From positions 372,001 through 436,000 of the forward strand of contig CAWDDG010000007.1 in assembly GCA_963801065.1 (NCBI GenBank): a stretch of 64,000 bases of DNA, written 5' to 3'. This document shows positions 37,720 to 46,274 of this stretch, piece after piece. The DNA is from CAWDDG01 sp963801065. Its GTDB lineage: Bacteria; Actinomycetota; Actinomycetes; Jiangellales; Jiangellaceae. The notes under the pieces are model-generated. The model was not told where the DNA came from. It saw nothing but the letters and a program-made list of their open reading frames with translations, and did no database searches. The first letter of the stretch is position 1. Each line of letters opens with the position of its first letter. The translations under genes and the position numbers were made by a program.

Positions 37720-38880
37720 ATGGCGTTCGACCTGACCCTGGACGATCTGAGGCGGCGGCGCAGCGTCAAGTGGCGGTTCAAGGAGCCGGACGTGCTGCCG
37801 TTGTGGGTGGCCGAGATGGACGTGCGCCTGGCGGAGCCTGTCCGTCACGCGCTGGCGGAGCTCGTCGAGCGGAGCGACACGGGGTACGTGACGTGGGATG
37901 GGCTGCCCGAGGCGTACGCGGCCTTCGCCGCCCGGCGTTGGCGGCAGGAGCTCGACCCGGGCCGGATGTTCATCGTCCCCGACGTCATGCGGGGCATCTT
38001 CGAGGTCCTGCTGGTCGCGACCGAGCCGGGGGATCAGGTCGTGGTCAACCCGCCGGTCTATGCGCCGTTCTTCGAGACGGTCACGCATGCGCGGCGCCGG
38101 CTGGTCGAGGTTCCGCTGGTGCGCGACGCGGACGGGGTGTACGAGCTGGACCTCGCCGGCCTGGAGCGGGCGTTCGCGGGCGGCGCGCGGGCGTACCTGC
38201 TGTGCAGCCCGCACAACCCGGTCGGCCGGGTGTGGACGCGGGCCGAGCTGGAGGCGGTGGCGGCGGTCGCCGAGAGGTACGGCGTGCTGGTTCTGGTGGA
38301 CGAGATCCACGGACCGCTGGTCTACCAGCCGCATCGGCACGTCCCGTTCGCGACGCTGGACGCGCCGGCGGCGCGGGAGGCGATCAGCTTCGTGTCCGCC
38401 TCCAAGGCGTGGAACCTCGCGGGTCTCAAGTGTGCGCTTGCCGTGGCCGGGTCCGCCCGCGGCGCGGCGCTGCTGGCGGGGATGGGTGAGGAAGTCGCCT
38501 ACGGCGCGGGACTGCTCGGTGCCGTCGCCAACACGGTGGCCTTCGACCAGGGCGAGCCGTGGCTGGACGAGCTGCTGGTGGCGCTGCGCGCCAACCGCGG
38601 CCGCCTTGGCGCGTTGCTCGCCGAACACGTGCCGGCGGTGAGCTGGCGACTCGAGGACGTGCAGGCGACGTATCTGGCGTGGCTGGACTGCTCCCCGCTC
38701 GGACTCGACGACCCGGCCGGCGTCTTCGAGCAGCGCGGGCGGGTGGCGTTCGAGCCGGGCCCGCTGTTCGGCACCGGTGGCGACGGCTTCGTCCGGCTCA
38801 ACTTCGCCACCTCACCAACGATCCTGGACGAGGCCATCCGACGGATGCGGGCGGCCATCCCGTCGACCGAGGAGCCGTGA
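37720..38880 (+). CDS. PatB/MalY-type PLP-dependent cystathionine beta-lyase
   Basis: A 386-aa fold-type I PLP enzyme: PLWVAEMDVRLAEPV (~24), SDTGYVTWDGLPEAYAAF (~47), YLLCSPHNPVGRVWT (~158), VLVDEIHGPLVY (~188), SFVSASKAWNLAGLKCA (~222; Lys forms the Schiff base), and the C-terminal RLNFATSPTILDEAIRRM. Members split cystathionine or cysteine to pyruvate, ammonia and a thiol. Complete and isolated. Its 3' ~250 bp recurs as fragments at 42069 and 53475, so this is the likely source or a paralogue of the source. No strong ribosome site is seen before the ATG. Confidence 0.9.
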   Translation: MAFDLTLDDLRRRRSVKWRFKEPDVLPLWVAEMDVRLAEPVRHALAELVERSDTGYVTWDGLPEAYAAFAARRWRQELDPGRMFIVPDVMRGIFEVLLVATEPGDQVVVNPPVYAPFFETVTHARRRLVEVPLVRDADGVYELDLAGLERAFAGGARAYLLCSPHNPVGRVWTRAELEAVAAVAERYGVLVLVDEIHGPLVYQPHRHVPFATLDAPAAREAISFVSASKAWNLAGLKCALAVAGSARGAALLAGMGEEVAYGAGLLGAVANTVAFDQGEPWLDELLVALRANRGRLGALLAEHVPAVSWRLEDVQATYLAWLDCSPLGLDDPAGVFEQRGRVAFEPGPLFGTGGDGFVRLNFATSPTILDEAIRRMRAAIPSTEEP

Positions 38881-39240
38881 GGCCGTCACAAACGCGACGC
38901 TCGCCAGCCCTATCGAGGCCGGTGGCCGTTCCACGGAGCTCAGCACTGCTGGACCGGACCCGGTCCCGGCCGGACGTGCCCCAGTTGAAGACAGTGTTCG
39001 GCGCCAAGGCGTGTTTCGAACCGCGACGGTGCCCGATTTGGGGCCGTGCTCGAGATACCGCGCTCGACCTGACCATCCTCAAGCCCAGGTTTGGGGAGCT
39101 TGACGGTGATCGTGTGACCGATGACGGTTCAGCTACGGCAGGACGTTGGGCCCTTGAGCAACCTGGGATGTCGTGAATCAGCTTGACTTTGAGCTCGCGG
39201 GCGCACGCCGGCACCCCACGATCGAGGATGCGAGGAAGCG
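38881..39240. other. Intergenic region without a gene
   Basis: I see no supported gene. Open frames here are short GC-driven frames. The last ~20 bp contain GAGGAAGC, the ribosome site of the PEPCK gene. Confidence 0.5.
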
Positions 39241-41095
39241 ATGGCCGAAATCGAGCCTGTGCTGGACGGGGCGGGGCTGAGAAACCCCAAGGTTCGCGAG
39301 TACGTGCGGTACTGGGCCGAGCTGACCGGCGCCGAACGCATCGAGGTCGTCAGTGCGTCCGACGACGCGCGGCTGATCCGGGAGTCTCTCCAAGCCGGCG
39401 AGATCGTCCCTGCCGGTGAGGGCCTGTACTACTCACGCAGCTACCACATGGACACTGCCCGCTCCGAGGAGCGGACCATCGTCGCCACGCACAACACCGC
39501 CGACGCCGGCGTCTACAACAACTGGCGGCCGGCCTCGGAGATGCACGAGTTGCTGGAGGAGCGGATGCGGGGTGCGTCGGCGGGCAAGACGATGTACGTG
39601 GTGCCCTACCTGATGGCGCCGCCCGGTTCGCCGCTGGAAGAGTACGCCGCCGGTGTCGAGCTCACAGACCACCGCACTGTGGTGCTGCACATGATCAGGA
39701 TGGCCCGCGTGGGCGTCGAGTTCGTCGAGAACCTCGCCGATCCGAACAGTTTCGTGCGTGCGCGTGCACGTCACCGGCGACTTGGAGAACCTCGGGCAGG
39801 GCACGGCCGAGGACCAGCGTTACTTTGTCACGGTTGCCGACGAGCGCACCATCTTGCACTTCGGGTCGGCATACGGCGGCAACGCCCTGCTCGGCAAGAT
39901 CGCCCACGGGCTCCGGCAGGCGGCGTACGACGGCTGGGCGTCGGGGAAGTTCCTCGCCGAGCAGTTCATGCTCATCGGCATCACCGACAAGGAGACCGGC
40001 CGGAAGTACCACATCTGTGGCGGTTTCCCGAGTGCGTCGGGCAAGACGAACCTTGCGATGATGCTCCCGCCCGACGCGCTGGGGGAGCGTTACCAGGTCT
40101 CCTTCTACGGCGACGACATCGCCTGGCTCTGGGTCGACCCCGAGGACGGCAGGCTCTACGGGATGAACCCCGAGTACGGCGTGTTCGGGGTTGCCAAGGA
40201 CACCAACGAGGCCACCAACCCGACGGCGCTGCATTCGGTGGCTGCGGGCACCGGGGCGCTGTTCACCAACGTCGCCTACAACGAGATCACCCACGAGGTG
40301 TGGTGGGAGGGCAAGACCCCGGCTCCTCCTGCCGACGTCACTGGGTGGCGTGACTGGAAGGGCAACCTGATCTCCGAGCGGCCGGAGGGCAGCGACGAAC
40401 CGTGGTCGCACCCGAACAGCCGGTTCACTACGACGCTGGCCAACGTGCCCAACATCGCCGCTGACGTCGAGGACCCACGCGGCGTCCGGATCGACGGCAT
40501 CATCTTCGGTGGCCGCACCCCTGATCGGGAGCCGCTCATTCGCGCTATCACGGATGTGGCCGAGGGTGTGTATGACGGCCTCACCCTCGGTGCGGAGGCG
40601 ACCTTCGCCGCCGAAGGTGTCGAGGGGCTGCTGCGCTACGACCCGATGTCGATGCGCCCCTTCATGTCCTACCCGGAAGGCGCCTACGCCGCTCACTGGC
40701 TGAAGATCATCGGCCAGGCGCGCGAGACGCCGATCTTCGCGCACGTCAACTGGTTCCAGCGAGACCACGAGGATGGCCACTACCTCTGGCCCGGGTACCG
40801 CGACAACCTGCGGCCGCTTCTATGGCTCATGCAGCTCAAGAGCGGCGAGGTCACCGGCCGCCAGACGCCTGTGGGCATCCTTCCGACGAAGGAGGAGCTG
40901 AACCTCGACGGCGTCGACATCACACCCGGGGATCTGGACAAGATCCTGTCCATCGACGCCGAACGGTGGCGCCGCGAGATGGCGCACCGGGAGCAGCACC
41001 TGACCCAGCTCGACGGCCTGCCCGATGAGATCTGGGCGGCGCATCGTCGGATCGCGGCAGCCCTTGGCCTGGCCCGCGGCTTTCGCGGGCGGTGA
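39241..41095 (+). pseudogene. pckG: GTP-dependent PEP carboxykinase, one frameshift
   Basis: The GTP-type enzyme making phosphoenolpyruvate from oxaloacetate. The first frame from 39241 reads YYSRSYHMDTARSEERTIVA (~75) up to VENLADPNSFVR. After an indel in a GTGCG repeat near 39757-39768 the second frame continues HVTGDLENLGQG and then KYHICGGFPSASGKTNLAMM, the kinase P-loop (~250). Next come FYGDDIAWLWVDPEDG (~290) and FAHVNWFQRDHEDG (~500). The joined length is ~617 aa, as expected (~600). Every catalytic motif is intact, so the break could be a sequence error. The ribosome site is GAGGAAGC. Confidence 0.88.
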
Positions 41096-41616
41096 CGCGT
41101 GGGCGGTCTCCGATGATGGTTCTTGCGCTCGACCGCGCGAGCGTGGAGCTTGCGGCAGGCGACGTCGTTGCCGCGGAGCGGGAGCTGGAGGTTGCGCTGG
41201 AGCTTGCCCGAGCTGGGCGCCTCCGCGACACCATCGCTCGAACGGCCGCCCGCCTGTCGCTCGTCGTCTTGCAGCGTGACCCGGCACGGGCGGAGGCGCT
41301 CGCGGCGCTGAGTCGCGACAACGCGCCCGCTGAGAGCATTGCCGCTCAGGCGCTTGCGCGAGCCGCAACGGCGCGGGCGACGGCGAGCCGCACACGCCGT
41401 GGAGCGGCCGATCTCGCGACGGAAGCCGTTCGCCTCGTGCCGACCGAGATGCCGAACCTCCGCGCGGACCTCTTGGTGGGGCTGGCCGAGATTCTCCAGG
41501 CAAGCGGCGACGCGACCGGAGCGACGTGCGCGATCGCCGAGGCGATCGGCCTCTACGAGCGGAAAGGTAACCTCGTCGGCGCCGCTCGAGCGGGGGAGTA
41601 CGTGCGTGCCACGTGA
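41092..41616 (+). pseudogene. TPR-region fragment, probable remnant of a large regulator
   Basis: A 174-codon frame opening at a GTG that overlaps the PEPCK stop (GTGA). It is alanine/arginine-rich helical repeat sequence: ERELEVALELARAGRLRDT, ADLATEAVRLVPTEMPNLRA and AIGLYERKGNLVGAARAGE at the end. The last segment is the usual C-terminus of TPR-containing adenylate-cyclase or transcriptional-activator proteins of actinobacteria. No catalytic domain precedes it. It is most likely a 3' remnant, though it could be expressed through coupling to pckG. Confidence 0.45.
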
Positions 41617-41904
41617 AGGCGCGTTGCCTCGGATGCCAGCCAACGGTGCCGTGTGAGTCACGGGGATCGCCGGCTGTTCTGAGCTCGGTCGGCTAGCCCG
41701 GACGCTTCAGGTCGTTCGACTCGCAGAAGAAGAGGAACGGCCGCCTCTTCATCCCCGCGCTGTATCGCATCACTGTGGCCGCGCATACGAAGGGTGTCCG
41801 CGCGTCGATTGGTACCCTCGGCGTCGCCGTTCAGGTCGCTGTTGTGGTGGTCGACGAATTCGCGTTCGGAGACCTCCTCTTCGTCATGATGATCATCGGC
41901 GCCT

Positions 41905-42072
41905 GCGATTCGCATCGCGGCGGACGGCGGCTCGATGTTCGCTCCGACCCGTCACCCGGCGGCTGATCGAGCAGTTCGCCCGAACGGCCAGCCGAGGGGA
42001 GGCCCGGGTCCGCTGGCGGACCTCACGTCGCGGGAGCTCGACGTGATCCGGCTGATCGCCCGCGGGCTGCCG
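41905..42072 (+). pseudogene. NarL-type response-regulator remnant
   Basis: Frame pieces: AIRIAADGGSMFAPT, RRLIEQFARTASR (shifted frame), PLADLTSRELDVIRLIARGL. This is the linker and first HTH helix of a NarL/LuxR response regulator. It stops at GLP, directly joined to a copy of the PatB 3' end. The junction shares CGAGG microhomology with both source sequences. Not functional. Confidence 0.55.
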
Positions 42073-42310
42073 AGGACGTGCAAGCGACGTATCTGGCGTG
42101 GCTGGACTGCTCCCCGCTCGGACTCGACGACCCGGCCGGAGTCTTCGAGCAGCGCGGGGGGGTGTTCGAGCCGGGCCCGCTGTTCGGGACCGGTGGCGAC
42201 GGCTTCGTCCGGCTCAACTTCGCCACCTCTCCAGCGATCCTGGACGAGGCCGTACGACGGATGCGGGCGGCCATCCCTCCGACTGAGGAGTCGTGAGGCC
42301 GTCACGGCTT
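42069..42310 (+). pseudogene. Partial duplicate of the PatB/MalY gene 3' end
   Basis: Roughly 90% or more identical to 38655-38890: EDVQATYLAWLDCSPLGLDD, FEPGPLFGTGGDGFVRLNF, RRMRAAIPPTEES-stop, continuing ~12 bp past the stop (TGAGGCCGTCAC). It encodes about 78 residues with no start or PLP site. It is a fused fragment, not a gene. Confidence 0.75.
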
Positions 42311-42420
42311 GACGGCCTCAGGTGGCCGGATGTCGCGGCGACGCAGCCCGATCAGCCCGGCGGCGGCGAGCACGACCGCGATTCCGATGAGCCGGGCGCC
42401 GCCGTCCGTGAGGCCCCGGG
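42303..42420 (-). pseudogene. C-terminal membrane-anchor remnant
   Basis: On the minus strand the end of a surface protein remains: LTDGGARLIGIAVVLAAAGL, then IGLRRRDIRPPEAV and stop. A hydrophobic helix followed by RRR is the tail of anchored or sortase-type proteins. Nothing upstream continues it. Confidence 0.4.
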
Positions 42421-42479
42421 TACGTCATCCAGTGCCCGTCCTCTCAGAAAGAGTCCCGCCGCCCGCGGCGGTCAGTGGG

Positions 42480-43598
42480 TCAATCGAGCGGGATCCGAAT
42501 GACCTCACCATCGCCGGTACACACGGCGCAGGTAGTGACGTACGCCGCCCCATTTCCGAATGCGACGCCGTACGGCGCGAACAGCCCACCGGCGACGGTC
42601 TCGTGCACGCTGGCGCCAGGTGTGACCTTCACCAGCGAGCCGATCGGCCCGACCAGCAGGCCGTTCGTGGAGATCTCGACGGCGTACAGCGATCCATCCG
42701 GCGCGAAGGCCAGATCGGTGAGGTTGGTCAGCCCGGAGGCGTACACCGTGGGTGCCTGGCCCGGAACGACCCGCCAGATGTTCGCGTCACCCTTCTCGAA
42801 CGGGAAGCCGGTCAGCTGGCTGATGTAGTACGCCCCGTCGGGCCCCTGGACCACTGATGTCGGCACGGCATCGGTGGGGATCTGGGTGCCTGGCGGCAGC
42901 CCGAGGAAGGGAGGAGCCAACGCGCTCCCGGGGGGCAGCACCGCAATCGTCGTGAACGTGCCCGTTTGCGACGCCCGCACGACGGCATTGCCCCCGGCGT
43001 CGGCGAGGATGTAACCCTCGCCCTGCCGGACCAGGCCGACGGGATTGCTGTCGATATCGGTGCCGTCAGGATTGGCCACCGCCTCGTTGGCCAGAACGTC
43101 GGCGAACAGCGAGGTCCCGCCGTGCTTGAGCTTGCCGCTGAGCAACGTACCCAGCTGGGCGCCTTCGGGACCGAAGTCGGCGCGGAACTCGTCGCTGCCT
43201 CCGAGCCCGATGCTGAGCACGAACTTCTGGCCGCCAGTGAAGGCAATGTCCGAGGGCCCGAGGGCCTCCCCCGCCCCCTCATTGAAGATCGATGGCAGGC
43301 CGGTCAGGACTCGGTCATCGGGACCGTCGTCTCGGACCTTCGTTACAGCTCCGGAAAAGCCGAGGCAGAACTCCCCGAGCCCGGGGTGAACGGCACAGCT
43401 CACCGAACCCCCTCGGCCGGCTTCCGCGACGTACAGCTCGCCGGTCGCCGAGAACGTCAGATGTCGCGGGCTGTCCAGGCCCGACGCCACCACGTCCCAC
43501 GGCGGCTGCGCCGAAGCTTGCGACGTCGTGCCGGCTACGACCAGCGCAATCGACCCGACGGATGCCGCGATTCGAATACCACGACGAGGTGTGAGCAT
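42480..43598 (-). CDS. Secreted ScyD/ScyE family protein
   Basis: A 372-aa exported beta-propeller-like protein. The signal peptide begins MLTPRRGIRIAASVGSIALV with an AQA-type cleavage near 31. ScyD/ScyE signatures: VVASGLDSPRHLTFSATGEL (~35), YVAEAGRGG, AGGNAVVRASQTG (~200), and VVQGPDGAYYISQLTGFPF (~248). It ends VTTCAVCTGDGEVIRIPLD. Cyanobacterial ScyD/E lie in scytonemin clusters, but in actinobacteria these proteins are secreted and unassigned. ATG at 43598 with AAGGAG. Intact. Confidence 0.88.
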   Translation of the reverse strand: MLTPRRGIRIAASVGSIALVVAGTTSQASAQPPWDVVASGLDSPRHLTFSATGELYVAEAGRGGSVSCAVHPGLGEFCLGFSGAVTKVRDDGPDDRVLTGLPSIFNEGAGEALGPSDIAFTGGQKFVLSIGLGGSDEFRADFGPEGAQLGTLLSGKLKHGGTSLFADVLANEAVANPDGTDIDSNPVGLVRQGEGYILADAGGNAVVRASQTGTFTTIAVLPPGSALAPPFLGLPPGTQIPTDAVPTSVVQGPDGAYYISQLTGFPFEKGDANIWRVVPGQAPTVYASGLTNLTDLAFAPDGSLYAVEISTNGLLVGPIGSLVKVTPGASVHETVAGGLFAPYGVAFGNGAAYVTTCAVCTGDGEVIRIPLD

Positions 43599-43739
43599 GG
43601 CACTCCTTCTTGGCCCCCCGAGGGAGTGTTCACGAGACGGTTCCCCCCGCGACGATCAGACGTCCCCTCGGCATACCGACTGTCGTGAGGCAACACTCTA
43701 ACGGAGGGCGCCAGAATTGCGCGGCCGCTTCGGCGAACT

Positions 43740-43964
43740 CGTGAACAGCATCATTCTCTTCGGGTCCTAGCCATGGGGGATGCAACCGAGGAGTCGGACC
43801 TCGATCTCCTGTTGGTGATCGGGGAGGGCGACTGGCGGCTGAATCCCCTCCTGGACGCATCCGCATGTCGGGCGGAAGGCTGCCGGCCCCCAGCCAGGCG
43901 GATCATGCTGGGCGGCCAGTTGGGAAATTGTCCCGGGTCACGGATCGACGACGAGATCAAGTAG
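43740..43964 (+). pseudogene. MNT-type nucleotidyltransferase remnant
   Basis: SIILFGS in one frame followed by MGDATEESDLDLLLVIGEGD in another is the GS...D-x-D signature of minimal nucleotidyltransferases (MNT/HEPN antitoxins or KNTase-like). A stop and frame change separate the two pieces. No HEPN partner is present. A toxin-antitoxin relic is possible. Confidence 0.5.
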
Positions 43965-44110
43965 TGGCGAGGAATGGGCGAGGCCAGTCCAGCCGTCAGG
44001 TCGCGGCCTCCTGTGGCATCGGCAAGACGACCGTCCTGCAGATCCTCAAGCACGCCGGAGTGGCTCGGCGGCCGCGCGGAAGCCGGTACAAGATGGCGAG
44101 GTGGACGGTG
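43965..44110 (+). pseudogene. Resolvase-type HTH remnant
   Basis: RGQSSRQVAASCGIGKTTVL, then QILKHAGVARRPRGS matches the C-terminal HTH of serine resolvases/invertases. No catalytic serine domain is present upstream. It suggests a decayed mobile element. Confidence 0.5.
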
Positions 44111-44261
44111 CGAGTCGTGGCCCCAGGCGGGTGCGGCATGCCGCGGCCGAGCCAGCATCTCGTTGCACCGTGACCGCCGACGGCGCTGCTCGTAGACACG
44201 AGCCGTGAGCAACACGATGACGCCACTCAGACTAGGGGCGAGATCTGAGTTGTGTGATTGC

Positions 44262-44290
44262 CTGACCATACGGGCGCTCGCGACTAGACT
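44262..44290 (+). promoter_or_regulatory. Candidate promoter of the 44315 gene
   Basis: CTGACC at 44262-44267 and TAGACT at 44285-44290 are 17 bp apart, 24 bp upstream of the ATG. Weak match to the -35 consensus. The ribosome site GGGGGG is nearer the start. Confidence 0.3.
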
Positions 44291-44314
44291 CGGGCCCTTG
44301 ATCGGGGGGCTTCA

Positions 44315-45001
44315 ATGGCGCTGGGTGACTTCCTTAGCGATACGACGGTTCAGGACCTCAGCAGGGTGACCAACGAGCCACTGCACTTCATGTTGACCGA
44401 CACCGGACCTCCGCCTAACGGGCACCCGCGGTCGATGGTCGACAGCCACGGCGCGGCGACCAACGCATGGGACTGGGCGGTGGAGTCAGCCGACGCGCTC
44501 GTCGACAAGAGCGGTGCGGTCCATGGTTTCGTCGTGAGCTACGTCTTTCCGATAGCCGACGACACCTACCTGGTCGGACACAGCCTCGGGGGGACGCTGG
44601 ACACCGTGGCCCGTCTGATGCAGGACGGTGAATACGGCGACAGGGTCTCCCTGCTGGTCCAGAGTCAGTGGCCGAAGACATTCCACCTGCTTCGCGAAGG
44701 TGCGGGTATGCCGAACGGCTACGGTCTGCTCAAAGTGCGTACCTGCAGCGATTACTGGTTCGTCGGGGCGTTCCTCCCGAGTCGCACGCCCGGTCTCCTC
44801 GACGTTGATCAGGGCGAGGTCGATACTCTCAGAACCGTCGCCTTCGACGTGTTGAATGACGCGATCGGCTTCCCGGCTAACCTCCGGGGGCTCATGGAGG
44901 TGTTGGGGACGGACCGGGTCGCCGACAGAATGGATTCGACCGCCAAGGTGTTTAGCGACCTTGCCGATCTGGTCAAGGATGCCCAGGACATCCTGGGATG
45001 A
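44315..45001 (+). CDS. Uncharacterised 228-aa protein
   Basis: A soluble protein with no signal peptide or membrane segment. It has TNEPLHFMLTDTG (~19), NAWDWAVESADALVDKSGAV (~50), VSYVFPIADDTYLVGHSLGG (~74), PKTFHLLREGAGMP (~116) and a helical C-terminus (LMEVLGTDRVADRMDSTAKV). The GHSLGG resembles an alpha/beta-hydrolase elbow, but the expected oxyanion HG and the downstream acid/His are not placed for that fold, so it may be chance. I do not recognise the family. Codon use appears normal and the frame is intact. Isolated among remnants. Confidence 0.65.
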   Translation: MALGDFLSDTTVQDLSRVTNEPLHFMLTDTGPPPNGHPRSMVDSHGAATNAWDWAVESADALVDKSGAVHGFVVSYVFPIADDTYLVGHSLGGTLDTVARLMQDGEYGDRVSLLVQSQWPKTFHLLREGAGMPNGYGLLKVRTCSDYWFVGAFLPSRTPGLLDVDQGEVDTLRTVAFDVLNDAIGFPANLRGLMEVLGTDRVADRMDSTAKVFSDLADLVKDAQDILG

Positions 45002-45279
45002 TCGCGATCCTCTCGGCAGCCGACCCTGCTGGCGTGGCCAGGGCTCTGAAATCCGCACCCTACACACACCTGAGTGGTCCAATTTGTGCGCTGGCTGTGA
45101 CCCTCCGGGCCTGTCCGACGGCCCGCCTGTGAAGCGAAAGGGCTGCAGGCGTACCGCGTGGGAAGGCGAGGTGGCCCACCGAGGCCTTACGCAGAGGCGC
45201 CAAGGCGAAGCCCGCAGCGACGGGGGCGCTCGGGGCTCCGCGGTGCTGACCCAACTGAAGCTCGGCTACTTCTTCTGGG
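45002..45279. other. Intergenic region, no gene
   Basis: No frame here has a ribosome site or recognisable domain. Frames on both strands are short and low-information. Confidence 0.4.
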
Positions 45280-45400
45280 CTTCGTCGACTCGTTGACGGT
45301 CGTCTTCGGCTTGCCCTTGACCGTCGACTCCTTGACGAACTTGCCGGTGATGGCACTGCCACCGCGAGCAAACGACCATCCGGGGACCAGGCAGGTTCCC
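45280..45400 (-). pseudogene. Remnant of a short basic protein
   Basis: GGSAITGKFVKESTVKGKPK, then TTVNESTK is the S-A-x-T-G-K-F-V pattern of tiny basic proteins seen widely in bacteria. No start codon is in the right place and the C-terminus shifts frame (AQKK-stop). Low confidence. Confidence 0.35.
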
Positions 45401-45619
45401 ACAGGCCGGCGCAGGTGGGCGGCTGACATTGGGAGACTTGGCGGGCCGAGCCATCCGCATTCGCGAATGGTCAATCACCAGACGTGCGAGAATGGGCTAT
45501 TCTGACCAATCGAAACTGAACCCATAACTTCGCCGGAAGAGAACCGATAACTTTGGCCCCCCAACGGTGGGGAGCGACCTGCGAAAATGATGGTCCGCAC
45601 AGCCGTATCTGGTGGTTCC

Positions 45620-45665
45620 ATAGTAAGGATGGGGTCGCCGGTTCGATTCCGGCGGGGGCCCCACC
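45620..45665 (+). repeat. tRNA-like 3' end (T arm, acceptor strand, CCA)
   Basis: GCCGGTTCGATTCCGGC forms a 5-bp T stem with TTCGATT loop, followed by GGGGGCC and CCACCA. The 5' portion of a tRNA or tmRNA (D arm, anticodon loop with U33) is not found upstream at normal spacing. Such 3' ends are usual attachment-site scars of integrated elements. The reverse-complement frame with GPPPESNRRP is an artefact of it. Confidence 0.55.
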
Positions 45666-46274
45666 AGGCCGATGACCAGCACAAACGCTGGTCATTGTGG
45701 CGTTCGAGCCGTTCGATGAGGCAAATCCCGGCTGGAGAGCACATCCCTCGTTGGGTAGCGCTGTGGTCTGTCGGTGATTGTCGACCGGTCTGACCAGGGT
45801 CCTTGCCCGGCCTCCAGCCCTTCTCCATCTGTGACACTCGGCTCCACAGTCGTGGAAGAACGCAATACTGGACGCGAGGTGGGGGTCGTAGGTTCGGGTC
45901 GCCACCGAGGAAGACGTTAGGGATCCTGCGACAGGATCCGGCGCTGTTGCGGGACGGCCAGCGGGTTGCGGCTGCCGGCTGCGGGAGCAGATCGGCTCAC
46001 AACAATGCGAGCGGTGCGGAACGGTCACTATGGACAACACCTGCCCTATATACATGGCAGGCGTGATGCGCGATGCTGTTGTTCTGGTCGGACAGCATTG
46101 AACCAGACAGCGGATAGCACGAGCCGGTCATGCCAAGCACGACGGCAAGTCTCAGCTCGCGTCGATCGAGTACGTCCGCAGGCTCAGCCGCCAAACCCTT
46201 GCGGGCGCACGGCGGTCAGGGGACGGCGGCGCACACGCGAGTCCTGTCGGATCGGTTTAATGGGAGGAATTGCC
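45666..46274. other. Intergenic, no gene
   Basis: About 600 bp between the tRNA-like end and the metallopeptidase. The open frame extending upstream of 46275 lacks a start with a ribosome site. Nothing else is seen. Confidence 0.4.

Noticed and set aside
45475..46055. Minus-strand frames with GPPPESNRRP and GGAPAGIEPATP
   Set aside because: These are translations of the reverse complement of the tRNA-like 3' end, a well-known annotation artefact.
46138..46200. Possible integrase fragment (SQLASIEYVRRLSRQTLAG)
   Set aside because: Too short and without a catalytic residue. No neighbouring integrase sequence.
45966..46274. Longer start of the metallopeptidase at 45966
   Set aside because: The 103 extra residues are unlike a propeptide or signal peptide and have no ribosome site, whereas the ATG at 46275 has GGGAGG.
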